Of a stretch of 64,000 nucleotides of DNA, positions 33,830 to 42,100 are shown in pieces. The translations under genes were made by a program, and so were the position numbers. Position 1 is the first letter of the stretch. Each line of letters begins with the position of its first letter. The notes under the pieces were generated by a model. The model saw only the letters and a list, made by a program, of their open reading frames with translations. It did not search any database and had not been told where the DNA came from. Location: NCBI RefSeq assembly GCF_014204795.1, contig NZ_JACHMB010000001.1, positions 12,304,501 through 12,368,500 of the forward strand. The letters run 5' to 3'. The DNA is from Nonomuraea jabiensis. GTDB taxonomy: Bacteria > Actinomycetota > Actinomycetes > Streptosporangiales > Streptosporangiaceae.

Positions 33830-34171
33830 TCAGAACAATACGAGCCCGGCCACGATTGCGCCCGCGACGGCGCCCCCGTAACAGATCACCGCGATGACCA
33901 GGTCGAACCTGGCGATGCCGAGCAGCTCCTCGCTGGTGAACCTGATCCGGTGCGCGGCGTGGAAGAGGCACAGCACGACGACCCCGAGCAGCGCGAGCCG
34001 TACCGGCACGGGGTCGAGCAGCGCGCCCAGCCGCTCAGGGGCGGGCCAGTCGACCACGCCGAGCGGCATGAGCACCCCGAAGAGCAGCACGAGCACCGGC
34101 AGCACGAGCGCCGCCACCACTCCCCCGCCGCTGAAGAGCAGCCACAGGTACGGCTCCAGGGTGCGTCTCAT
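33830..34171 (-). CDS. frdD: Fumarate reductase membrane subunit D
   Basis: A 113-residue membrane anchor with three helices (LWLLFSGGGVVAALVLPVLVLLFGVL, LALLGVVVLCLFHAAHRIRF, FDLVIAVICYGGAVAGAIVAGLVLF). With FrdC it binds quinone; this anchor type lacks haem in E. coli. ATG 34171 overlaps the frdC stop. Last gene of the respiratory cluster. Confidence 0.85.
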   Translation of the reverse strand: MRRTLEPYLWLLFSGGGVVAALVLPVLVLLFGVLMPLGVVDWPAPERLGALLDPVPVRLALLGVVVLCLFHAAHRIRFTSEELLGIARFDLVIAVICYGGAVAGAIVAGLVLF

Positions 34172-34551
34172 GGCGACCTCAGGACGAAGTAGGCGATCAG
34201 GAGGGAGATCGCCACCCAGGCCGAGTGGTTGCCGCCCTGGATCATCCAGGCGGGCACCCGCCAGCCGTCCAGGCGGACGACCGTGGCCTTGGGGGCGAGG
34301 TTGAGGAACGTGATCGTGTGGAAGACGGTCGCGGCCAGCGCGAGCACGTTGATCACGATCATCCACGGCCGGGCCGCCAGCGCGGCGAACTCCTGGAGGC
34401 CGCCGCCGCGCACCGCGTCGGCGAACATCAGCAGGAAGACGATCGACCAGGCCACGAAGACGCTGGTCAGCTCGCGCAGCACGAACACCGCGCAGTGGCG
34501 GGTGCGGACGAACCAGAGGTTGTCGCGCGGCGGACGGTAGGTGGTCGTCAT
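34168..34551 (-). CDS. frdC: Fumarate reductase membrane subunit C
   Basis: A 127-residue membrane anchor with three helices. FrdC motifs include the N-terminal LWFVRTRHCAVFVLRELTSVFVAW, a middle helix with VINVLALAATVFHTITFL, and NLAPKATVVRLDGWRVP before the last. ATG 34551 overlaps the frdB stop, and its stop overlaps frdD, giving a coupled run. Confidence 0.87.
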   Translation of the reverse strand: MTTTYRPPRDNLWFVRTRHCAVFVLRELTSVFVAWSIVFLLMFADAVRGGGLQEFAALAARPWMIVINVLALAATVFHTITFLNLAPKATVVRLDGWRVPAWMIQGGNHSAWVAISLLIAYFVLRSP

Positions 34552-35282
34552 CGCCTGCTCCACGGCAGGACCGAACGCAGGGCGGCGGTCACCTTGTAGC
34601 GCTGGATGGCCTCGGCCGGGTCCACGTGCTTGGGGCAGACCCGCGTGCACTCGCCGACGAACGTGCACCCCCAGACGGCGTCCTCCTGGTTGAGCACGTC
34701 GAACCGGTCGCCCATGTCGCGCGAGTCCAGGTTGTAGCGCTGGGCGAGCGCGATGGCCGCCGGGCCGAGGAAGTCGGGGTCGAGCACATAGACGGGGCAG
34801 GCCGAGTAGCAGAGCAGGCAGTTGATGCACATGCTGTACTGCTTGTACGCCTCCAGCTGCTCGGGCGTCTGGGCGTACTCGGCGCTCAGCGGCAGCTCCT
34901 CGCCCTCCCTGACCAGCCAGGGCCGCACGGACGACAGCTTGGCCAGGAACCCGTCGATGTCCACGACCAGGTCCCTGATCACCGGGAAGCCCTTCAGCGG
35001 CTCGATCCTGATCGGCCCCGCGCCGAACTCGGTGAGGAAGGTGCCGCAGGTCAGCCTGGGCTCGCCGTTGACGGTCATGCCGCACGAGCCGCACACGCCC
35101 ATCCGGCACGACCAGCGGTAGGACAGGCTGCCGTCGAGCTGGTCCTTGATGTGGTTGAGCCCGTCGAGGACCGCCCAGTCGGGCATGAGCGGCACGTCGT
35201 AGCCCTGGAACACCGGCTCCTCGTCCTCGCCGGGCCGGTACCGGGCCACCTCGACCCTGATCGTCGCCGTCCCATCAGTCAC
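34548..35282 (-). CDS. frdB: Fumarate reductase iron-sulfur subunit
   Basis: A 244-residue electron-transfer subunit: plant-type [2Fe-2S] ligands CRMGVCGSCGM plus a later Cys (TCGTFL), and the ferredoxin-type clusters CINCLLCYSACP and CTFVGECTRVCPKHVDP. It passes electrons between FrdA and the quinone site in FrdCD. The GTG start overlaps the frdA 3' end by 8 bp. Confidence 0.93.
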   Translation of the reverse strand: MTDGTATIRVEVARYRPGEDEEPVFQGYDVPLMPDWAVLDGLNHIKDQLDGSLSYRWSCRMGVCGSCGMTVNGEPRLTCGTFLTEFGAGPIRIEPLKGFPVIRDLVVDIDGFLAKLSSVRPWLVREGEELPLSAEYAQTPEQLEAYKQYSMCINCLLCYSACPVYVLDPDFLGPAAIALAQRYNLDSRDMGDRFDVLNQEDAVWGCTFVGECTRVCPKHVDPAEAIQRYKVTAALRSVLPWSRR

Positions 35283-37008
35283 GTCCGTACACCCTTTCTC
35301 CCGGAGGCCAGCGGGTGATCGTCACGGGGAGCAGCCCGACGGACGGGGTGCCGTCGGGCGCGCGGTGCACCAGCGAGTGCGCGAGGTAGGCGGCGTCGTC
35401 CCTGGCCGGGAAGTCGGTGCGCTGGTGCGCGCCGCGCGACTCCTGCCGGTTGAGCGCGCAGGCCACGATGGTCTGGGCGACCTCCAGCATGGTGTGCAGC
35501 TCCTGCAGGTTGATCAGCTCGGTGTTGAACGCGGTGCTCGTGTCGTCGAGGCGGACCTCCTCGGCGCGCTCGCGCAACTCCGCGAGCGTGTCGACGGCCT
35601 TGGTGAGCACGTCGCCCGCGCGGTAGATGCCGGCGGCCCCTTCCAGCGTGTGCTGCATCTCCTCGCGCAGGTCGGCGATCCGCTCACCGGTGCTGCTGCC
35701 CTCCCGCAGGCGTTCCAACCGGCGCCGCTCGTCGGCCCCCTGGCTCCGCACGGCGGGCGGCTCGCCGTCCCGGTGCGACCTGGCGAACGCGGCGGCGGCG
35801 ATCCCGGCCCGGCGGCCGAAGACCAGGCACTCGGGCAGCGAGTTGGAGCCGAGCCGGTTGGCGCCGTTGATGCTCACGCAGGCGGTCTCCCCGGCCGCGA
35901 ACAGCCCGGCGACGGGGGTGGCGCCGTCGATGTCGGTGTGGACGCCGCCCATCATGTAGTGCACGACCGGGCGCACCGGGATGAGGTCGGTGGCCGGGTC
36001 GAGGTTCTGGTAGCTGCGGCACAGCTCGCGCACGAACGGGATGCGGGCGTCGATCTTGCCCTCGCCCAGGTGGCGCAGGTCCAGGTAGACGACCGGGCCG
36101 TACGGGGTGTCCACCGTGCGGCCCTTCTGCTGCTCGTGCACGAACGCCTGGGAGAGCCGGTCGCGCGGGCCCAGCTCCATGCTGCGCAGCTTCGGGGTGG
36201 GCGTGGGCTTGCCGAGGTCGTAGTCCTGCAGGTAGCGGTAGCCGTCCTTGTTGATCAGCCAGCCGCCCTCGGCCCTGGCCGCCTCGGTGATGAGGATGCC
36301 GGTGAACGGCAGGCCCGTCGGGTGGTACTGGACGAACTCCATGTCCTTCAGCGGCGCTCCCGCCCGGTAGGCCAGGGCCATGCCGTCGCCGGTCTTGATG
36401 GCGGCGTTCGTGGTGAAGGGGAAGACGCGGCCGCAGCCGCCGGTGGCCAGGATGACGGTCCTGGCGGCGATGGCCTCGATGCGGCCGGTCCTGATCTCGA
36501 CGGCCACGACGCCGTGGACGCGGCCGTCGTCGACGACGAGCTTGGTGACGTACCACTCGTCGTACCGCAACACGTCCTGATATTTCAGGGTTGTTTGGAA
36601 CAAGGTGTGCAGGAGGTGGAAGCCTGTCTTGTCGGCCGCGTACCACGTACGCATCTTCTTCATGCCGCCGAACGGGCGGACCGCCACGCGCCCGTCGCTC
36701 TCCCGGCTCCAGGGGCAGCCCCAGTGCTCGAGCTGGATCAGCTCCTTGGGCGCCTCGGCCACGAACGCCTCGACGGCGTCCTGGTCGCACAGCCAGTCAC
36801 CGCCGGAGATCGTGTCGTAGCAGTGCTCGTCGAGCGTGTCGCCGAGGCCGATCACCCCGGCGGCGCCGCCCTCGGCGGAGACGGTGTGGCTGCGCATCGG
36901 ATAGACCTTCGAGACGACCGCCACCTTCAGGGACGGGTCACTCTCGGCCACCGCGACGGCCGCCCGCAGGCCCGCCCCGCCTCCTCCGACGATGAGCACG
37001 TCGATCAT
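35275..37008 (-). CDS. frdA: Fumarate reductase flavoprotein subunit
   Basis: A 577-residue FAD enzyme. FAD dinucleotide motif VLIVGGGGAGLRAAVAVAE at the start, SHTVSAEGGAAG (the covalent-FAD His; Glu follows as in fumarate reductases where succinate dehydrogenases have Gln), HPTGLPFTGILITEAARAEGG, active-site MGGVHTDIDG, and NRLGSNSLPECLVFGRRAG. It interconverts fumarate and succinate. ATG 37008 has GGAAGTGA at good spacing (a GTG one codon before is possible). Confidence 0.93.
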   Translation of the reverse strand: MIDVLIVGGGGAGLRAAVAVAESDPSLKVAVVSKVYPMRSHTVSAEGGAAGVIGLGDTLDEHCYDTISGGDWLCDQDAVEAFVAEAPKELIQLEHWGCPWSRESDGRVAVRPFGGMKKMRTWYAADKTGFHLLHTLFQTTLKYQDVLRYDEWYVTKLVVDDGRVHGVVAVEIRTGRIEAIAARTVILATGGCGRVFPFTTNAAIKTGDGMALAYRAGAPLKDMEFVQYHPTGLPFTGILITEAARAEGGWLINKDGYRYLQDYDLGKPTPTPKLRSMELGPRDRLSQAFVHEQQKGRTVDTPYGPVVYLDLRHLGEGKIDARIPFVRELCRSYQNLDPATDLIPVRPVVHYMMGGVHTDIDGATPVAGLFAAGETACVSINGANRLGSNSLPECLVFGRRAGIAAAAFARSHRDGEPPAVRSQGADERRRLERLREGSSTGERIADLREEMQHTLEGAAGIYRAGDVLTKAVDTLAELRERAEEVRLDDTSTAFNTELINLQELHTMLEVAQTIVACALNRQESRGAHQRTDFPARDDAAYLAHSLVHRAPDGTPSVGLLPVTITRWPPGERVYGRD

Positions 37009-37012
37009 CACG

Positions 37013-37246
37013 TCACTTCCCGTGGTCGGGTTGTATCGGGTCCTTCACCCGTTTGCCGTCGTGCCGGATGGCGGACAGGTGGATGCTGCCGTCGTGGTAC
37101 TCGTGCCGGATCCGGCGGCAGCCGCAGTCGAAGAACTGGTCACGGATCACCAGGCCGTAGCCGTCGTCGTCGACGAGGCGCTCACCGCCGGACTCCTTCC
37201 CGCAGGGGGCCGTCTCGGGGGTGAAGGGGATTCGAATGCCTGACAT
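37013..37246 (-). CDS. Small Cys/His-rich protein between ctaD and frdA
   Basis: A 77-residue soluble protein with no membrane helix. Seen: APCGKESGG near the start, then FFDCGCRRIRHEYHDGSIHLSAIRHDGK, which concentrates two Cys and four His in 27 residues. I do not recognise a family. Its metal-ligand-like composition and position in a respiratory cluster suggest metal binding or complex assembly, as inference only. ATG 37246 has GGGAGA upstream; it is 33 bp from ctaD and 4 bp from frdA. Confidence 0.65.
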   Translation of the reverse strand: MSGIRIPFTPETAPCGKESGGERLVDDDGYGLVIRDQFFDCGCRRIRHEYHDGSIHLSAIRHDGKRVKDPIQPDHGK

Positions 37247-37279
37247 CGCCGATCTCCCTAGATAGGCGAAATTTCATGA

Positions 37280-39031
37280 TCAGTCGGGATTGTCCGGGCG
37301 GGACTCGGCCCCGGAGGCTTCGTCAGGCCCGAGCTCGCGCCTGGGCTCGTGCTCGATCTCCTGCTCGACCTCGTGCTCGATCACTGGGGGCAGCTCCGCC
37401 TGCTCGTGGGGGTAGTGCAGGTCGAAGGCGGGCCGTTCGGAGCGGATCGGGGGCATGCTGACGAAGTTGTGGCGCGGCGGCGGGCAGCTGGTGGCCCATT
37501 CGAGGGAGGCGCAGTACCCCCACGGGTCGTCGAGGGTGACCTTGGGCGCGTGCCTGGCCGTCTTCCAGACGTTGTAGAGGAAAGGCAGCGTCGAGGCCCC
37601 CAGCAGGAACGCCCCGGCGGAGGAGATCTCGTTGAGCGCGGTGAAGCCGTCGCCCGGGCTGTAGTCGGCGTACCGCCTGGGCATGCCCGCCATGCCCAGC
37701 CAGTGCTGCACCAGGAACGTGGTGTGGAAGCCGATGAACAGCGTCCAGAAGTGCACCTTGCCGAGGCGGTCGTCGAGCATCCGGCCGGTCATCTTCGGCC
37801 ACCAGAAGTAGAAGCCGGAGAACATGGCGAACACGACCGTGCCGAAGACGACGTAGTGGAAGTGCGCGACCACGAAGTACGTGTCGCTGATGTGGAAGTC
37901 GAGCGGCGGCGAGGCCAGGATGACCCCGGTGAGCCCGCCGAGCAGGAACGTCACCAGGAACCCGACGGCGAAGAGCATCGGCGTCTCGAAGCTCAGATGG
38001 CCCCGCCACATCGTGCCGATCCAGTTGAAGAACTTCACCCCGGTCGGCACCGCGATGAGGAACGTCATGAACGAGAAGAACGGCAGCAGCACCTGGCCGG
38101 TCGCGAACATGTGGTGCGCCCACACGGTCATCGACAGCCCGGCGATGGTGATGGTCGCGCCGACGAGCCCCAGGTAGCCGAACAGCGGCTTGCGGCTGAA
38201 GACCGGGATCACCTCGGAGATGATCCCGAAGAACGGCAGCGCGATGATGTAGACCTCGGGGTGGCCGAAGAACCAGAACAGGTGCTGCCAAAGCAGCGCG
38301 CCGCCGTTCTCGCTGTGGAAGACCTGCGTGCCGAGCTTGCGGTCCGACTCCAGCACGAGCAGCGCCGCGGCCAGCACGGGGAACGCCATCAGCACGAGCA
38401 TGCTGGTCAGCAGCACGTTCCAGGTGAACAGCGGCATCCTGAACATCGTCATGCCGGGCGCCCGCATGCCGATGATCGTGGTGATGAAGTTGACCGAGCC
38501 GAGGATCGTACCCAGACCCGACAGCGCCAGGCCCATGATCCACAGATCGCCGCCGATCTGCGGCGAGTACATCGCCGTCGACAGCGGCGTGTAGGCGAAC
38601 CAGCCGAAGTCCGCCGCCCCGCCCGGGGTGAAGAACCCCACCACCACCATCAGCCCGCCGAACAGGAACAGCCAGTACGCGACCGCGTTCAGCCGGGGGA
38701 AGGCCACGTCGGGCGCGCCGATCTGCAGCGGCATGACCACGTTCGCGAACCCCGCGAACAGCGGGGTGGCGAACAGCAGCAGCATCACCGTGCCGTGGAT
38801 GGTGAAGAGCTGGTTGTACTGCTGCTGGGTCACCAGCTGCATGCCGGGGGCGACGAGCTCGGCCCTGATGACCATGGCCATGACACCGGCCACGAGGAAG
38901 AACCCGAACGAGGTGATCAGGTAGAGATACCCGATGATCTTGTGGTCGGTCGTCGACAGCCAGGAGGCGATGACGGTCCCGGTGCGGCGGCGCCTGACCT
39001 GCTCGATCGAGGTCTCGCGAACAGTCGTCAC
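37280..39031 (-). CDS. ctaD: Cytochrome c oxidase subunit I
   Basis: A 583-residue haem-copper oxidase core with 12 membrane helices. Ligands and proton-path motifs: HGTVMLLLFATP (haem a), FWFFGHPEVYIIALPFFG (CuB His and cross-linked Tyr), WAHHMFATG (two CuB His), HFHYVVFGT (haem a3 and a). The C-terminal 50 residues are acidic and hydrophilic. GTG 39031 has GGGAG upstream. It stands apart from ctaC/ctaE and instead heads a run with orf77 and frdABCD, so it is probably a second subunit I gene. Confidence 0.93.
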   Translation of the reverse strand: MTTVRETSIEQVRRRRTGTVIASWLSTTDHKIIGYLYLITSFGFFLVAGVMAMVIRAELVAPGMQLVTQQQYNQLFTIHGTVMLLLFATPLFAGFANVVMPLQIGAPDVAFPRLNAVAYWLFLFGGLMVVVGFFTPGGAADFGWFAYTPLSTAMYSPQIGGDLWIMGLALSGLGTILGSVNFITTIIGMRAPGMTMFRMPLFTWNVLLTSMLVLMAFPVLAAALLVLESDRKLGTQVFHSENGGALLWQHLFWFFGHPEVYIIALPFFGIISEVIPVFSRKPLFGYLGLVGATITIAGLSMTVWAHHMFATGQVLLPFFSFMTFLIAVPTGVKFFNWIGTMWRGHLSFETPMLFAVGFLVTFLLGGLTGVILASPPLDFHISDTYFVVAHFHYVVFGTVVFAMFSGFYFWWPKMTGRMLDDRLGKVHFWTLFIGFHTTFLVQHWLGMAGMPRRYADYSPGDGFTALNEISSAGAFLLGASTLPFLYNVWKTARHAPKVTLDDPWGYCASLEWATSCPPPRHNFVSMPPIRSERPAFDLHYPHEQAELPPVIEHEVEQEIEHEPRRELGPDEASGAESRPDNPD

Positions 39032-39054
39032 GGCTGCTCCCTCCAGTGCGGAGT

Positions 39055-39133
39055 GCTACCTGCGACGGACCGCCGGCCGCGGCCCGCCTCAGGCGCGATT
39101 CGGCTACCTGCGGCGGACCGCCGGCCGCGGCCC
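39055..39133. repeat. 31-bp direct repeat upstream of ctaD
   Basis: Copies at 39055-39085 and 39103-39133, beginning GCTACCTGCG and ending CCGGCCGCGGCCC, differ at one base (A or G at position 11). Start-to-start distance is 48 bp. It lies in the 5' region of ctaD. The rest of the 39032-39294 gap shows no gene. Confidence 0.75.
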
Positions 39134-39280
39134 ACCATGGCCAGCCCCGATCTACCCATTCCACGCCAACCAGCGCCGCTCGGGAAGGCGTTCTTTGACA
39201 TTCGCACCGGAAGGTTTGACATGCGGGCGAGGCATGTGACCCATGCGTGATCGTCGCTGGTGGATCCCCTGAATCCGGCC

Positions 39281-39286
39281 TAGCGT
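39281..39286 (+). promoter_or_regulatory. -10 (TAGCGT) of the LLM gene
   Basis: Ends 8 nt before GTG 39295. Confidence 0.4.
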
Positions 39287-39294
39287 TTCCAGGC

Positions 39295-40128
39295 GTGCCC
39301 ATGACGCTCGGATTTCACATGCCCAACGGCTACGCCGGCGCCGGCCGCCGCGGCGCCGCCAGGATCGCCGCGCTGGCGGAGGAGCTGGGCTACGACTCGC
39401 TGTGGACGGCCGACCACGTGGTCCTGCCCAGCCCGCGGGTCGAGCCCTCGCCCCTTGAACCCGGCGCGCCGCTGCTGGACGCCGTGGTCTCGCTGGCCTT
39501 CCTGGCCGCGCACACCGAGCGGATCCTGCTGGCCACCGGCTGCGTGGTGCTGCCCCAGCGCGACCCGCTGGTGCTGGCCAAGCAGCTGGCGAGCGTGGAC
39601 GTGCTCAGCGGCGGGCGGCTGGTGTTCGGGGCCGTGGCCGGCTATCTGGAGCCGGAGCTGCGCGCGCTCGGCGTGCCCCTGGAGGGCCGTGGCGAGCGTA
39701 CAGCCGAGTACCTGCGGGCGATGCGCGCGCTGTGGGAGCAGGACGAGCCCGCCTTCCACGGCCGGTACGTGTCGTTCGAGGGCGTGGACGCCCACCCGCG
39801 CCCGCTCGGCCGCGTGCCGGTCGTCATGGGCGGCCACACCCGCGCCGCGCACCGGCGGGCCGCCGAGCTGGCCGACGGCTGGTACGGGTGGATGCTGGGC
39901 CTGCGGGCGGCGGCCGCCCAGGTGGAGTCCGTACGCGCCGAGGCCGCGGCGGCGGGCACGACCCCGCACGTCTCGGTCACCCCGGCCCGCCCCCTCGACC
40001 CCGGGACCGTGCGCGCCTACGCCGACGCGGGGGTGGACCGGCTCATCCTGGCCCACCGCCCCGGGCTGTCCCTGGCGGAGGTGGAGGAATTCCTGCACCG
40101 CAACGCCCCCGAGCGCCTCCTCGCCTGA
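39295..40128 (+). CDS. LLM class F420-dependent oxidoreductase (TIGR03619-like)
   Basis: A 277-residue TIM-barrel luciferase-like enzyme: GFHMPNGYAGAGRR, AEELGYDSLWTADHVVLP (about residues 24-41), ILLATGCVVLPQRDPLVLAKQLASVDVLSGGRLVFG and VPVVMGGHTRAAHRRAAELADGWYGW. These use coenzyme F420 to oxidise or reduce small organics; the substrate is unknown. GTG 39295 is 8 nt after TAGCGT; ATG 39301 is an alternative. Confidence 0.88.
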   Translation: MPMTLGFHMPNGYAGAGRRGAARIAALAEELGYDSLWTADHVVLPSPRVEPSPLEPGAPLLDAVVSLAFLAAHTERILLATGCVVLPQRDPLVLAKQLASVDVLSGGRLVFGAVAGYLEPELRALGVPLEGRGERTAEYLRAMRALWEQDEPAFHGRYVSFEGVDAHPRPLGRVPVVMGGHTRAAHRRAAELADGWYGWMLGLRAAAAQVESVRAEAAAAGTTPHVSVTPARPLDPGTVRAYADAGVDRLILAHRPGLSLAEVEEFLHRNAPERLLA

Positions 40129-40223
40129 CGCGCCGCATGTCCCACATTGCGGATATCAGCGGGCGCACGTGGTGAGGTCTTCTATCCTTCGTAACCGGAC
40201 CCGATTTCGGAGGAGAAGATCTC

Positions 40224-41429
40224 GTGACTGCTCAGGCTGACTACGCCGCCCTCGTCCAGCGAGGGCTCTCGCTCGACCTCACCAGGGGCAAGCCGTCGCC
40301 GCGCCAGCTCGATCTCTCCAACGACCTGCTCAGGCTGCCCACGTCCTACCGGGCGGCCGACGGCACCGACGGCCGCAACTACGGCAACCTGCAGGGCCTG
40401 ACCGAGCTGCGCGAGCTGTTCGCGCCGCTGGTCCAGGTGCCCGCCGGCCAGCTCGTCGTCGGCGGCAACTCCAGCCTGGCCCTGATGCACGACACGATCG
40501 TGCACGCGCTGCTGACCAAGGTGCCGGGCGCCGCGCGGCGGTGGGTGGAGGAGCCGGAGGTCACGTTCCTGTGCCCGGTCCCCGGATACGACCGGCACTT
40601 CACGATCACCGAGCGGTTCGGGATCAAGATGGTGCCCGTCCCGATGAACGCCGAGGGCCCCGACATGGACGTGGTCGAGCGCCTGGTGGCCGCCGACGCG
40701 AGCGTCAAGGGCATCTGGTGCGTGCCGAAGTACAGCAACCCGTCCGGCGTCACCTACAGCGACGAGACGGTCCGCAGGCTGGCCGCGATGCCGGCCGCCG
40801 CGCCCGACTTCCGGATCTTCTGGGACAACGCGTACGCGGTGCACCACCTCACCGAGACCCCCGACGAGCTGGCCGACCTGCTGGCGCTGGCCGCCGAGCA
40901 CGGCAACGCCGACCGCGTGTTCGTCTACGCCTCCACCTCCAAGGTGACGCTGGCCGGCTCCGGGGTGTCGTTCTTCGGCTCCTCGCCCGCGAACGTCGAG
41001 TGGTTCCTGCACAACACGGGCAAGCAGTCCATCGGCCCCGACAAGCTCAACCAGCTCCGCCACGTCGAGTTCCTGGGCGACCCGGCGGGCGTGGCGGCCC
41101 ACATGCGGCGGCACGCGGAGCTGATCGGGCCGAAGTTCGAGCTGGTCGACAAGGTGCTGACCGAGCGGCTCGGCGACCTCGGCACCTGGACGAGCCCCGC
41201 CGGCGGCTACTTCATCAGCCTGGAGGTGCCGCACGCCGCCGAGGTGGTGGCCAGGGCCAAGGCCGCGGGCATCGCGCTGACGCCCGCGGGCGCGACGCAC
41301 CCGTACGGCAAGGACGCCGCCGACCGCACGATCCGCATCGCCCCGACCTTCCCCGAGCTGGACGAGCTGGAGCAGGCCATCGAGGGCCTGGCCGTCTGCG
41401 CCCGCGCGGTGGCCGAGGAGCTGGGCTGA
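40224..41429 (+). CDS. PLP-dependent aminotransferase (aspartate aminotransferase-like, PF12897 type)
   Basis: A 401-residue fold-type I aminotransferase. LSLDLTRGKPSPRQLDLS opens the protein, NYGNLQGLTELRELFA follows, PSGVTYSDETVRRLA, IFWDNAYAVHHL (PLP-binding Asp) and YASTSKVTLAGSGVSFF with the PLP Lys (about residue 236). This subgroup includes actinobacterial AspB4-like enzymes. GTG 40224 has CGGAGGAG at ideal spacing. It ends 1 bp from the convergent gene. Confidence 0.85.
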   Translation: MTAQADYAALVQRGLSLDLTRGKPSPRQLDLSNDLLRLPTSYRAADGTDGRNYGNLQGLTELRELFAPLVQVPAGQLVVGGNSSLALMHDTIVHALLTKVPGAARRWVEEPEVTFLCPVPGYDRHFTITERFGIKMVPVPMNAEGPDMDVVERLVAADASVKGIWCVPKYSNPSGVTYSDETVRRLAAMPAAAPDFRIFWDNAYAVHHLTETPDELADLLALAAEHGNADRVFVYASTSKVTLAGSGVSFFGSSPANVEWFLHNTGKQSIGPDKLNQLRHVEFLGDPAGVAAHMRRHAELIGPKFELVDKVLTERLGDLGTWTSPAGGYFISLEVPHAAEVVARAKAAGIALTPAGATHPYGKDAADRTIRIAPTFPELDELEQAIEGLAVCARAVAEELG

Positions 41430-41430
41430 G

Positions 41431-42000
41431 CTAGCGGCCGTTCCTGAAGCCGAAGATGTACTCGCGCGTCTCGCTCGGATGGAACGAGACGCCGACCCCC
41501 GGCTCGAACACGACGTTGTCGCGCGCGCAGTAAGACAGGCTCTCCCACACGGCCAGGGCCTTCTCCCTGGCCGGGGCCTCGATGGTGTCGCGCTTCCTGG
41601 CGCCGTACGAGCCGAGCACGTTCAGCAGCCCGAGCCCCCAGAACAGGCCGGTCAGGCAGAACGGGGCGAGCAGCACCTCGCCCCACTTGGGGTCCTGGCC
41701 CATGGCGATGACCAGCGACACGACCAGGTGCACCAGGGCCGCCACGAGGAGCAGGAGATAGCCCTGGTTCCTGGCCCACGGGGTGTAGTGGCGGCTGGGG
41801 AACGACAGCCAGACCGCGAGCTGCGTACGGCTCATGACGTGCTTCGAGGCGCCCAGCGCCGCCGCCGTGGGCAGGTCGGGGATCTCGCGCGCGCCGGGCA
41901 GCCGCACTCTGCCGATCTTGTACGTGGTCCCGGCGGCCACCGCTCCGGGGACCGCGACGACCTGGTCGGTCTCCGAACACACCGGGCACCTGACTTCCAC
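41431..42000 (-). CDS. Zinc-ribbon membrane protein, unknown function
   Basis: A 189-residue protein: an N-terminal half zinc ribbon (VRCPVCSETDQVV), a soluble stretch, two membrane helices (GYLLLLVAALVHLVVSLVIAM and VLLAPFCLTGLFWGLGLLNVLG) and a C-terminal region (YCARDNVVFEPGVGVSFHPSETREYIFGF). Only one CxxC is present, so metal binding would need dimerisation or another pair. No family recognised. GTG 42000 is the probable start. Confidence 0.6.
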   Translation of the reverse strand: MEVRCPVCSETDQVVAVPGAVAAGTTYKIGRVRLPGAREIPDLPTAAALGASKHVMSRTQLAVWLSFPSRHYTPWARNQGYLLLLVAALVHLVVSLVIAMGQDPKWGEVLLAPFCLTGLFWGLGLLNVLGSYGARKRDTIEAPAREKALAVWESLSYCARDNVVFEPGVGVSFHPSETREYIFGFRNGR

Positions 42001-42081
42001 CTGGGCAGTTTGGCCTTAAGTAACGACCTGCGCAAACCGGGAGGCGGAGCGTGTCCGGCCGGGCCCGCCGGCTGAGTGGTT

Positions 42082-42096
42082 TGCACCTAAAGTGCA
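42082..42096. promoter_or_regulatory. TGCAC-N5-GTGCA inverted repeat over the glcD-like promoter
   Basis: Perfect 5-bp arms (42082-42086, 42092-42096) flank and overlap the TAAAGT -10 (42088-42093), 7 nt before GTG 42101. A repressor bound here would block the leaderless start. Confidence 0.5.
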
Positions 42097-42100
42097 TGGT

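Noticed and set aside
37323..39302. 659-codon alternative-phase frame over ctaD
   Set aside because: Phase shadow of ctaD; its N-terminal part reads through the 31-bp repeats only.
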